Source: Aphelenchoides besseyi (lineage: Eukaryota; Nematoda; Chromadorea; Rhabditida; Aphelenchoididae). Taken from it: a DNA stretch of 64,000 nt. This document shows, in pieces, positions 20,250 through 30,543 of this stretch. Location: NCBI GenBank assembly GCA_024699855.1, contig JAMPIQ010000001.1:5952001-6016000 (forward strand), read 5' to 3'. Position 1 is the first letter of the stretch; the number at the start of each line of letters is the position of its first letter. Both the position numbers and the translations under genes were made by a program. The notes below the pieces were generated by a model that ran no database searches, was not told where the DNA came from, and worked only from the letters and a program-made list of their open reading frames with translations.

Positions 20250-21979
20250 ATGAAGACTTTCGTTTTGTCCCTAAGCGTTCTGAGCGCCGTTTGGTTGACG
20301 TATGCAGATGCAGAAAGCGTTTCGTTTGTGTTGAATCGACGCGAGAAGACGATGTCGAATGGTAAGGTTTTTGTTCTGCCACTCACTTATCAATGTTCAC
20401 AGATACACTTCTTCTTCGAGACACTTACGGGGCACAAATGTTTTCGCGCGGTGATACTCTCTACGAAGGAATGATTTCAGTGAGCTACCGTGTTCACGAG
20501 ATTAATTTCGATTTTAGCTCGGTTCTCCACCGCAGCCATTTCGGGTAATTTTGGGTGAGTTAGCAGTTCAAACAGAAAACTAAACGTTTCGGTTTCAGAC
20601 ACTGGTAAGTAATCGACGGTTTTCGCTTACGCTTTTTAGGGTCCGGAATCCTATGGGTGCCAACTAAAGGTAAGTTGGGTGTTATGCTGTTAACGAATCT
20701 CTTAGGTTGTCATAACAACGGTCGAATGAGTGAGTACTGTAAGACGGGAAAACATCTCTACGATCCAAGACGCTCATCAACGTCAAGAAACACAGGAAAA
20801 CCTTTTCTTATTCAATATGGTAATCGAAAATAGAGACATAACTAGACGTTTGATTTAGGAATTGGAGACACAAAAGGAATAATTTATAAAGATGTCTTTG
20901 CTTTTGGATCGGGAGACAAATTACTGAAATTGAAGGAGCCGATTGAATTCGGAGCCGGTAAGAAAACAGCGATTCTTTATTCTGATGTTTAGTATAGGAC
21001 TTCAAACTACCGATGGAGATCAAGGTGAGAGAAACTGAAGTTCAATAACTTTGTTGTATAGGAATTATGGGCTTGGCGTACGTGCAAAGAAAAGAGCAGG
21101 GATCGTCAATCTTTGACGAAGCAGTCAAACAAGGAATCATGGTAAGTTGTTGATCGTTGAATTCGATTTTGAGTCTTCAGGATGATCCGATTTTTACTGT
21201 GTTTTTGCGACGATGTCCCGGCGCTAGAAAATCGTGTTCGAATGCCGGTGAGATTACGTTTGGCAAACATGTGAGTGATATTCAACTCTTGTATTGAGTT
21301 GAAAATTTAGGATACTGGAAATTGCGGTCAAGTTATGGGTTGGGCTTCAGTTCCACGCAATTCCCCGCATTGGGCTTTTCGAATAGAAGGTCGGTTACAC
21401 AAAAAAAAGAACTTTAATCACAAACTCTGTAGGAATCTCGGTTGGTAATTTCAACTTGAGACGTCGAATGACTGCAATCACGGATACCGGCTCTAGCCAT
21501 CTATTTTTGCCTGATGACATTGTGGCTGGAATCGTAGAAGCCGTCGATGCACGACAAGTTCCCGGTGGTCTGTTGGTTCCGTGTAATAAACGTTTCGTGA
21601 TTCAATTGACGATCAACGGCAAAAAGTATTCGATACCGTCTAGCGAAGTGGCAATTCCGGTCAACAGGAAACAATGTCAACTTTTGGTTGCAGCGGGAGG
21701 AATGTCTCAACTGATTTTGGGTTTGTTCGATTGCTCTTGGGTCTGCTAATCGATATTTGAAGGTGATCCATGGATTCGGTAAATGAACTTTCTTGTCATT
21801 TTTATTTCATGCTTGCTCACGAGCTGTTTGTTTATTCAGACTGGACTAATGATTTGTTTCTTTAGGTCCTACTGTCAGATTCACGACTGGGCGGTAAGAA
21901 AAGAAATCCGAGGCCTGAAATCGCGTTTTTGTTTCAGAAACATCGTGTTGGCTTCGCGAAACCAAACAAACGCGGTTAA
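20250..21979 (+). CDS. Aspartyl protease A (ASP-1/pepsin family, A1)
   Basis: This is a secreted or lysosomal aspartyl endopeptidase of the nematode ASP-1-like branch of family A1. The signal peptide is MKTFVLSLSVLSAVWL. A short propeptide is followed by LGSPPQPFRVILDTGSGILW, the first catalytic motif, then QYGIGDTKG, a flap region, EITFGKHDTGNCG, the second motif ITDTGSSHLFLP and the C-terminal GDPWIRSYCQIHDWAKHRVG block. Both catalytic Asp residues are kept. The first DTG is assembled from three exons: 20554 ends with G, a 6-nt microexon (20599-20604) supplies ACACTG, and the next exon starts at 20640. The last exon restores the KHRVGFAKPNKRG end with stop 21977-21979. AATAAA follows at 22001. 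A paralogue starts 97 bp further on. Confidence 0.93.
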
Positions 21980-22075
21980 CGATTATTGTAGTCTTTACGT
22001 AATAAACAAATTGGCAGCTAAACAAACAGAAATTTGTCGTTGTGTTGAGTGGAACTTCCAAGAGTCATTTCGAAA

Positions 22076-23535
22076 ATGCTGCTATTCTTTTTGCTTTTCG
22101 TTTTTGTCGATGGACAAAATGAAGGTTTTAGTTTTAAATTGAATCGTAAGGTCAAACTCAAACCCAACGGTAAGTGTTTTTCGATGTCTTCAATTCCGCA
22201 GTTTTGATGCCCGAAAATGCGACCTTTCGTGCCATCTACAAACAGCGAATTATTTCGCGTGGAAACACTCTCTACACTGGTAAGTTCGCTAGCGACACTT
22301 CGAATGAATACAAACGATTTGAAGGCTTCGTAAGCATTGGAGAGCCGAAACAGAAGTTTGAAGTCATCTTCGATACAGGGTACGGTTAATCCTATTCGTA
22401 TTCCCAGACAAGTTTCAATTCCAGAAGTTCGATTCTGTGGGTTCCAATGGTTGGTTCTTGTGACTCGGATCTTATTATTTGTGTAGGTCGGTTGCAAGAA
22501 CAAGGGATTAATGTCCGAACATTGTCACGCTCAGAAACAAGTTTACGATCCGAAGAAATCGAAAACTTCCCACTCAACTCATAAGCTCTTTCATGTCGAG
22601 TACGGAATTGGTGCGACCGTTGGCTACTTGTATCAAGATGTTTTTGCCGTAAGTTTTAATTTTCAATTTCTGTATTTTGATAGTTTGGATCACCCAATGG
22701 AAAACAGTTGGCGTTGAAGAAGCCGATAACTTTCGGTGGTGCTATTCATTTGGTTGATGGCGATCAGGTAGATAGATCCCATAACTTCTAATTGTCTTCA
22801 GGGTATTTTGGGTTTAACTTACAACTTTCCCGAAGATCGAGCACCGACCATTTTTGGTGAAGCTGTTAAGCAAAAGGTTCTGGCCCCGATTTTCTCGATC
22901 TTCTTCAAAAAATGTCCGAATGGTCGCGAAAACTGCTCGAATGCCGGTGAAATAACATTGGGTCGTCAAGACACCGAAAACTGCGGTCCAATTTTGGATT
23001 GGGCTCCGGTGGTCAGGGTGAGTGAATATCCTCCAAACAATCGACTTCTTTCTTGTAGGAATCAACGGATTGGACTTTCGTGGTTGATAGCATTCAAATC
23101 GGCCGTAAATTCATTTGGAAGTTTCCGTTCTTGGCTCTGAGTGACAGTGGAAGTTCGGTAAGCTGCTGACTATTTACTAACTAGTTCTCAGCATTTTTTC
23201 GTTCCTACTCCACTGCTCAAAAAGATCGCCAGCGCAGTGGGCGGTCGTTGGATTGGCGAAGGTCTGTTGATTAGTTGTCGTAATAGCCTTTCGTTCTACA
23301 TCTTCATACGCCAAAAGCTGTACACGGTACCGTTCGCCGAAGTTTCGCAGAAACTCGGTCACGATCGTTGTCTTCTATTGGTCGGCGATAACGACGAAAC
23401 GACGTGGATCTTTGGGTGAGTTCGTAATTATTGCGACGCTTATCAGTTCGTTTCAGAGATCCATGGTTAAGAACGTATTGTCAAATTCATGACTGGGATC
23501 GGAAGCGAATTGGATTTGCAAAAGCGAAGAAATAA
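22076..23535 (+). CDS. Aspartyl protease B (ASP-1/pepsin family, A1)
   Basis: This is a tandem paralogue of protease A. The ATG at 22076 gives the signal peptide MLLFFLLFVFVDG, a propeptide, FVSIGEPKQKFEVIFDTG and SSILWVP (first catalytic motif split by one intron), then HVEYGIGATVGYLYQDVFAF, EITLGRQDTENCG, the second motif DSGSSHFFVP, and GDPWLRTYCQIHDWDRKRIG before the final FAKAKK. Compared with A it has a longer insert after the propeptide (about DTSNEYKRF) and an extra cysteine-rich loop near MVGSCDSDLIICVGCKN. Both catalytic Asp residues are present, so it should be active. Only 97 bp separate it from the stop of A, which fits either tandem duplication or an SL2-type operon. Poly(A) signal AATAAA is at about 23543. 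Confidence 0.93.
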
Positions 23536-23863
23536 ACTTGTGAAATAAACCTTGTTGGCAACTTTGCGCTCTTGAATTCAGTTTGTTTGAAAGACCGATT
23601 AGTATTTCCAGAGGTCATAATAACAACCGTTTACAACAGTCCAACGACTTCAGCGGAGGTTTCAATCAACAGAAAACCTCCGGGTCAACTGATCCTCTTC
23701 GGTCGAAGGTGAAAGTTGACCGTCGAGTTGCTTCATCACTGTCAAAAATCAATGTCATAACTTTAACGTGGTCGGTCAGAAATCGCTTCAATTGGTTTTG
23801 TGATGGAAATCAATTTTTGAGTTTCCCTCTGCAGAAGAGGAGCAACAAATATGAGAAGTGAGT

Positions 23864-24372
23864 ATGCAGCGTAGTCGTTTTCTCCGTCGATTAGTAGCGA
23901 CTTTGCTGCTTGAAGTGACCACCGTGTTAATGACTGAGAAAATGAAAAGTTTCGCGTTTCACGAGAATTTGCGGTTTCTGAATCACGAAGTCGAAAAAAA
24001 ATCGATTTTGGACATGAAAAGCAAGCACGTATTCAAATACAATTCGACTGATTTTCTCGAGTCAAAGTGTTTTGCGGATTCTCATTTGAGCATCCGCAAA
24101 GTGACAAGAACTGATCTGTGGTCGGGAGGCTATTTGTTCGAAGTGCTTCTGGTCACTTACTTTGCCTCTAGTAAGCCACGAATTTTGTTTTGAGTTTCGA
24201 ATTAAAACGCAAATTTTGATTGTTCTCGAAGTTAGATCGTGATCTAATTTCCGTCATCGAGCAGCTTTCTTGCACTAACGAAGTTCGTATCTCTATTAGG
24301 TGTTTACAAAAAGGATCCCAGAGGTGCTTTCCAATGGTCAACAGCAATGATCCTAAATCTCCACAGTCTTAA
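23864..24372 (+). CDS. Orphan protein with N-terminal hydrophobic segment
   Basis: I do not recognise it. From the ATG at 23864 the frame reads MQRSRFLRRLVATLLLEVTT, then a charged region with ENLRFLNHEVEKKSILDMKS and SGGYLFEVLLVTYFAS. A GTAAGC donor near 24171 and an acceptor near 24234 join to NRDLISVIEQLSCTNEVRIS and a cysteine-containing end, SPQS, stop 24370-24372. The join keeps an open frame over 46 codons, which favours a real exon. Coding-like sequence also exists upstream (about 23,613-23,850, EVIITTVYNSPTTSAEVSIN), so the true 5' end may lie there. Confidence 0.4.
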
Positions 24373-24374
24373 TG

Positions 24375-24945
24375 AAGAAGATACCAACGACATTTCTTTC
24401 AATTAACAAAACAAGAAGCCCGAGGGCTCTGAACACCGACGACCGGATATCTTCGCTGGTCGTAAGAGGCCCTTTTGAGGGCGCTCTTGGACGCCTGAAG
24501 ACTCCGGGAAACTTCTTTCTCGAAATCTGTGGGTTTTTTCGGAAATTCAGCGCTCGAATTCTGTGTACTCTCGAAGCGAATTTCGCAGAATCCTAAAAAA
24601 TCGATTTCTGCGGCGCGTTTGTTTTTTGCGTCCGCTCGACGTCTCGACCGCGCTTTCTGGCGCCTTTTTCTGATAACTCGGGATTCTGATCGAAACGTTT
24701 TTTGCGTGGAAACATCGACGCGGAATTTTTGCGCGATTTTTTTAACGGAATTCCCGGACGGTTGAAATGGAGAGTTTGTGCTCAAAAAACGTTGTCCTCC
24801 GAGTTCTCTTTCCGAATCCGCGAGAATTTGAGTTTCTTGTGAAATTTACGTTCAAAAGTTTTCATCAAAAACCGTTTTCTTTCGCGTTTTGTGACAAAAA
24901 CTTCGCCTTTCAACCACCTGATTTTCGTTGTTTTAGATATTTGAA
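24375..24945. other. Upstream region of UBC9, TTTTTTGCG-rich
   Basis: No gene seen. The stretch is rich in TTTTTTGCGTC/TTTCGCG words, like the tracts upstream of several other genes in this window, and may contain the UBC9 promoter. Confidence 0.4.
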
Positions 24946-24948
24946 ATT

Positions 24949-25618
24949 ATGGCGAATTTGGCAGCTCAACGTTTATCAGAAGAGCGCAAAGCGTGGCGCA
25001 AAGATCATCCGTTCGGTTTCATTGCAACACCGTCGAAGGCGCCCGACGGCACGTTGAACCTCATGCAATGGCAATGCGCGATTCCCGGCAAACCAGGAAC
25101 CATCTGGGAAGGCGGCCTTTATCCAGTAAGTTGAAGCCTCAAGTTTATTCGTCTACTTTGTTCTTTTAGCTTACTATGACATTCCGGTGAGTAAGAAGTG
25201 ATTTGGATTCACTTTCGTTTTCAGCGAGGACTATCCGGCCACACCGCCGAAGGTCCGTTTTGACCAGCCGCTCTTTCATCCGAACGTCTATCCCTCCGGA
25301 ACAATATGTTTGAGTTTGTTGGACGAGAACAAGGATTGGCGTCCGTCTATTTCGATCAAACAACTTTTGGTCGGTATTCAAGAGCTTCTCGACAATCCCA
25401 ATCCGGAGGTTAGTTTTTGCGTCGTTTTATTTTTATGTTTTCGCTTTTCAGGATCCCGCTCAAGCGGATGCATATCAGTCGTATATCCAAAGCCGGTAAG
25501 TCGCATACACCACTTCGACGCATCCAATCTTTACAGTGAAGATTACAAAAAACGTGTTCGGAAGCAGGCAACTCAGTTTGCTCAAGACGTCATTCAACGT
25601 CAATTTGGAATGGCTTAA
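24949..25618 (+). CDS. ubc-9: SUMO-conjugating enzyme UBC9
   Basis: UBC9 is the single E2 enzyme of the SUMO pathway, working in nucleus and cytosol. The ATG at 24949 gives [20 protein letters not shown] followed by [10 protein letters not shown], matching UBC9 rather than ubiquitin E2s. Exon 1 (24949-25125) is followed by a 17-nt exon (25170-25186) encoding LTMTFR. The rest carries [40 protein letters not shown] (catalytic Cys in GTICL), [20 protein letters not shown] and DPAQADAY, ending QRQFGMA. The HPN motif and the UBC9-specific ENKDWRP loop are intact. Total length is about 163 residues. It converges on the SAPCD gene, whose stop is 60 bp away. Confidence 0.97.
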
Positions 25619-25662
25619 CGCTGCAGCGTGATTCTCTTCCTATTCTTGTGTTTTTTTGAGCA

Positions 25663-25677
25663 AATAAATTCTTTATT
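25663..25677. terminator. Shared palindromic poly(A) signal, UBC9/SAPCD
   Basis: AATAAATTCTTTATT gives AATAAA for UBC9 at 25663-25668 and for SAPCD at 25677-25672. The SAPCD copy directly abuts the SAPCD stop codon (25680-25678). Confidence 0.75.
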
Positions 25678-28600
25678 TCAAAGCAAAGTGTCGTGTACAA
25701 AATGGATCTTCTGCGCGTCCTGCAGACGTTTCTCGCGTTCCAATCGGTCGATCAGATCCTGAAAAAGAACGTGAAGCTGGAAGTCACAACTCACCATTCG
25801 AAGTGTTTCGCTCGGACGAACGGCGCTGCGAATCGTTTCGGTTCTCGTTTTCAATTCAGTTCGCGGCGCCCAATTCTCGTGCGATGGGAAGCCGCGTCGA
25901 GTCGAGTTCATCAGAGTGCTCATTCGCCGATTCAGCTCAGTGATTTGTGCGCGATGGAAATTTAGTTTTTGCTCGTGAACCGACGAGTCCTGAAATCCGT
26001 AGGCTTACTGATGAGACGAACGAATTATCTAGGAAATTCAAAAGTGTCGATCTTCGAACTTCCGAAATGAATAGGAGGTTAATTTTGTGTTCCCGGAGCT
26101 CACTTATTGGCTCCATGTATACACAACTGAAGTGTTGGAATTTGAATGAAAATACTTGGGATGTTCCAAATAAACTCCTACGCTCTACTTGCAATCTGAT
26201 CCCAAAAGTTTGAACTTTTTGGTTCGGCTAAGGAGTTCAAAGAACTCCGAGGATTCTATCTGATGTGATCGTATTTCAACTCACCAAAGCGACCATTCCG
26301 TTGCTGAGCATTCGCCGTCTCTTCTGCAAACTATCCACACGATCTTCGTACCATCGAAGCAGTTGACGAGTGATCTCCATTCCTCGCTCCACCACCGCGG
26401 TTTCCTCTTCCAGCAAACGTTCGTGTTTAATCTCAAAACGAGCAATTAGGCCCAAAAGCAAACTTGAAAGAACTCGACACCCACGACCAAATTTACATCG
26501 GTTGTTTACGGCCGATATGTGGGTGAACTACAGAAAGATAATCCTCAAGCCTTGCAACAGATTTCTCTATTTCACCTTTTTGCTGATAAATTTGCTAATC
26601 CTTTCCATCCAATCTTGCTGATCTTCTGTTCTTTCGGTTCGATTGTTTACAGCTTGTCAATTAGTCGGAAAGTGGAATTTGCACTAAAAAGTATTCCAAA
26701 ACCACAAAAATCAACAGGTCGCTTTTGCAAACGTTTTGTAAACTCAAAAGCCTTTGAGACCGAAAAGTAAACGAATCGATGGCACCTTATACCTTTCCCT
26801 GAAGCCCTCATTAATTGAAAGTTTTGTAGCCGATGTTCATTTTTCGAATTTGCTACAACGTTTGTCCTCAAACAAGCAACAGGTGAATTCCGAAAGGTTT
26901 CAACAGGCAAAACAAACTCAAGAAGCCGACATGTAGATCACGTGCTTCTGCAATCACACTTAAAGCCCATTGCTTCTGTCGACTAATTGCACACCCACAG
27001 CCAAAGGCTCTGTGCAGTTTTCGAAATTTCTGCTTTGCGTCAGCTGGGAGTTTCGGTTTTCCCGTCGTAGCAAAACCGTGAACTTTCTTTCCTGTGGACT
27101 TTTTAATTGGAATCTTTTTCAAGTGACGTGTGGCACGCGAATCGAAATCCACACCTACGAATTGAACCGTTGAATGCGTACGGTAAGCGAGAATTCTGCG
27201 CGTCGAAAAGCTCATTTGCGTGCGTTTCGTTGAATGAGCTAAACGGTGCCGTAAATGTCGTTCGGAAGTCACGCAACTCGCGGAGCTCCACAACAAAAAC
27301 TACCGTATCGATGTTTAAGTTTTTGCAGAGGGTGTCTATGAGTTGCGAAATCTGCAAAGAACATAGACAAAAAAGAAAAGGGATCGCCAGTCTTGATTCA
27401 TTAGGATCCGGATGTTCATTTACATCGTAGCTTGTCAACTTCCACAAACGTCATCCAAACGTGTTTCGCTGTGAAGTGATTTGCATCCGAGACCGTAGAT
27501 TTTGGTCTGCGTGTGCTAATTAATTTAAGACACATCGTAGGACCTGTAACACTTGAGTTTACAGCATTTCGTCTCCCAAAACTCTTCTCCTATTGACATC
27601 AGAGCGTAACCATTAGGTCGATAATGAAAATACCTCAACAACGGCCAAGCAGTTTTTTGCTTCAACTCCCGTTTCTCACGCTTGTTTGTGAGAAGATACT
27701 CACTTGCTAGTTTTCGATTGTCAAGAGAAACTGTTCGGTTTTGGTGTGTTACTGTGGTCGGAAGTGCGTATAAGTAGTTTCCAACACTAATTAGCGTTAT
27801 GGTCGAGAACTTGTGACACCCAAATTAACATCATACTACGAATTTTTGTTTCCTCTTCGAGCGTTTCGTGGACAAACGACCGTACGGGCGGAGTTTGCGT
27901 GTGGCCAAATTTGGGCGGTCCCTTCGACGACTACAAAAGTTGGCGTGCCGTCCGTGGTTTCTGCGCATTTCGATCGTATACATTTGAAGGAGAATGATTC
28001 GATTTTGTTTGGTTCTGCTATTCACCTCACTTATCGCCGCTCAGCCGCGTCAGAATCGCATTTCGGCCTATCGAACCGCTTTTGTAAGTTCATTTCGTGA
28101 ATCTTCTTTTCGACGCACGGCCTCTCGAAGACCATTTGCGTCCATTAGTGTGAGGAATCCGATTGACCGTCGACTTTTTAGTTCCCGCAAGATCACGCCG
28201 CCGGTTTCGCCGCCGCTTTCGAGTCACGACGTGCGCAGAGACAAGAAGAAAATCCGTTGGACTACTTTGCCGAACCCGACCCACGTATCGTCGACAAGCG
28301 TACGGTTGCTGTCGGACGTCCGAACTTCCGGTAAGATCGAAAGCAATCGCTCTTTTGGATTCTCATCGTTTTCAGACCCGGATTCCAGGACGCCGATCTC
28401 GCCGACTACTTCATGACCAAAAGATCGATTGCATTGGGAAGACAAAACTTTCGACCAGCGAAAAGAAGCGTAGCCACGGGAAGAACGGGATTTCGACCGG
28501 CGAAAAGATTTCTAACTTTGTAAATTTCTGATAATAAACAACTTTTCTGTTACCCTCTACTAGTGACCACCACTCTGGGAAGCTAGTGAACTTATGATCA

Positions 28601-29496
28601 ACACTCAAGACCACACGTCTATAACTCGTAAACAAAAGACCTTCGAATCGGAAAACAAAATCCCGCCGATAGAGAAACTCACGACTTGCGGTTGCAGCTC
28701 CTCGGCATAATGACGCATCGTGTCCGGAGGCGAATTCGATTGCCAGCGAATGTCGCCCATTCCGCTCGATCCTGAAAACCGTTTTTTGTGTTATCAGCAA
28801 ACTTTTCGTACCCGAAGACGAAGACAAACTCAACGGGCGAAAGTTGTTGTTGTTCGAGGGCGGTAAGGGAGCGGGCCTTTTGGTCTTGGAAGCCGTGGAC
28901 GAATCGCTAGGAGTCTGAAGAAAAAACGAGTGGAAACGTTTTTCGTGTTGCCGAAGACTCACCTTTCGCATTATCACTGCGTAGTTTTCGGAAGCGGGAC
29001 GTTGAAACGGTTGGGGCAAACGTAGAATGGGCGCTTCGTTGAGTGATGGCTGCGATGCGTTCATACGCAAAGCTGACGCATAAACGTGAGTTTGCGATGG
29101 TTGCAGGAATTTGGAACGTTTCTGTTCGAGTCCGTTGATTCCCATGGTCGGCTTGGCGTACAGCTCGTTCAATTTGCCTTCGCTGCGCACACGCTGCAAA
29201 CGACCCACCGTTTTCTGGTCGAACAGCGCCAATCGAAACGCCGCGCAGAAGCGTTCGAATGAGACGAGATTGTTCGGCGGCGTCACACGACGCAACGACT
29301 CCAAAAACGTGGACGGCAAATTGGATTTTGGCAAATTTTCCCAACGGATCTGCAAATTCGATTCTTTGCAAGTCGTCCGCACATCACTCACCTGTTCGAT
29401 GGGAATTAGACCCGTTTGAGACGAGTCCAAAATGTCGAAAAGAACACGCAAAGATTCGATGACATGGGCAGGCAACGCGGACGGTCGAGAACGCAT
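25678..29496 (-). CDS. Suppressor-APC-domain protein (SAPCD2-like)
   Basis: SAPCD proteins are cytoplasmic/cortical; vertebrate SAPCD2 takes part in spindle orientation and binds APC. The N-terminal exon reads LPAHVIESLRVLFDILDSSQ, then IRWENLPKSNLPSTFLESLR and NNLVSFERFCAAFRLAL, the family's EF-hand-like domain. Next come a polar region (TKRPAPLPPSNNNN) and MRHYAEELQPQV, ending at a GTGAGT donor near 28,685. The frame resumes in phase at about 26,437 with IKHERLLEEETAVVERGMEI, LLRWYEDRVDSLQKRRRML, SVHEQKLNFHRAQITELNRR and DLIDRLEREKRLQDAQ, ending VHDTLL. Human SAPCD2 has the matching coiled coil and a DSTFI end. The 2.2 kb intron holds a neuropeptide gene on the plus strand. The ATG follows a TTTCCAG acceptor, so trans-splicing or an upstream exon is possible. 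Confidence 0.82.
26462..27990. other. Long SAPCD intron sequence upstream of neuropeptide gene
   Basis: This lies inside the proposed SAPCD intron. No firm gene is seen. Plus-strand frame 26,480-26,770 (YGRYVGELQKDNPQALQQIS) and minus-strand frame 27,103-27,447 (NLNIDTVVFVVELRELRDF) read partly protein-like but have no family match. The 500 bp before 27,994 is the probable neuropeptide promoter. Confidence 0.35.
27994..28523 (+). CDS. RPamide-type neuropeptide precursor (NLP-2/22/23 family)
   Basis: The precursor is secreted by neurons and cut at dibasic sites. Three exons join a signal peptide (MIRFCLVLLFTSLIAAQ), a spacer, and a peptide region with KR sites. Predicted peptides after KR are TVAVGRPNFRPG (continuing into FQDADLADYFMT), SIALGRQNFRPA and SVATGRTGFRPA, then FLTL and stop 28521-28523. 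C. elegans NLP-2, NLP-22 and NLP-23 give peptides of the form SIALGRSGFRPG and LYISRQGFRPA, so the family is clear. In this gene two of the three peptides end in Ala rather than the Gly needed for amidation. AATAAA follows at about 28,533. The gene sits antisense within a SAPCD intron. Confidence 0.88.
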
Positions 29497-29499
29497 CTG

Positions 29500-30540
29500 G
29501 AAAGGCGACGGTTATACCGGGAATGGTGATGCACCCCAAAGCGATCAATGGGAATTGGAGGAATGTACGCAAAGAGGATTCTCGTTAACGGTTGACCGAT
29601 CAAAAAACTTGCGCATAAAAAGGAATCGCTAATTTGGCGTCGTAACGGTCGACTTACAGCGTCTTGAAAGCAATTATTACCCGGATAACGTAAGAGAGAA
29701 GCGTCGAACAGAAAGTTTTGGAAGAATCATTAGCAAGGATGATGACCCGTCTGTGCGTATTGAAAACTTTTTTCTACAAAAACACTCGAAATTTTGCGCA
29801 CCTCTCGACGAAACGAGTGGATGATGCGTAAACATTTTTGGGGTCCACAGCGCATGAAATTTATCAGATGAATGACCCAAATTCTCGCCAATCTTTTTGA
29901 TCTGCGTGCATCCGAGTGAAAGCCACACGCGGATGTCGCCGTTTTCTGGCAGACGACGCGAAAACTCGTCGCCCTGGAAATCGATTCCGCTCGAACGTTT
30001 TTGTGCGCGAAAACGACCAACTTGTTAGCTCAAACTTTTTGGACGAAGATTCCAGTTTGCGCGCACAAAAATTTGCATTCTATTGAAGAAGATCGGACGG
30101 CGATTCGCTCAAAATTGTTTGTTCTTCTTTTTGACGTCGAAATCGAAGGTCGACGCAAAACGGACGTTCGACGTCGTGGTGGTAACCAAAACGCAAATCT
30201 GCGCGAGCGTCGGCCACAGCGCGTGTTTCAAGTCCCGGATTAAACACACGACTTCGCAGGTAAGTCGAGACGACCGGCGGGCACACGAATTCTGCGCGGA
30301 TTTGACCGACGCAAATGACCGGCGCGACGCGAAGCGTGATCTCCACTGATAAATCGGAAGGTCATTCCGCACAGCTGGAAAGATTACGATTCCGCTTGTG
30401 AGTTGCAATAAACATTCCAAATGTCATCCTTTAAGTCAACAGGCGATTGGTTGATTTCGATGAAGATCATTAACGGAGTTCAAGAGGTTTATTGTCAAGA
30501 TCTCGATATCTTTTCAACTGAAGTAAAGGCATTTCTACGC
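29500..30540. other. Intergenic tract with GACGCAAA words
   Basis: No gene is supported between SAPCD and the K+ channel. From about 29,940 to 30,340 the words CGACGCAAA, GCGCGAAAA and TTTGCG recur on both strands. Confidence 0.4.
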
Positions 30541-30543
30541 ACA

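Noticed and set aside
20605..20639. Reading protease A without the microexon, as inactive
   Set aside because: Dropping ACACTG would remove Asp-Thr from an otherwise fully conserved enzyme with an intact second site; the splice signals around the 6 nt are good.
26480..27447. Extra genes in the long SAPCD intron
   Set aside because: Frames on both strands read partly protein-like but lack starts, consistent splicing and any family match.
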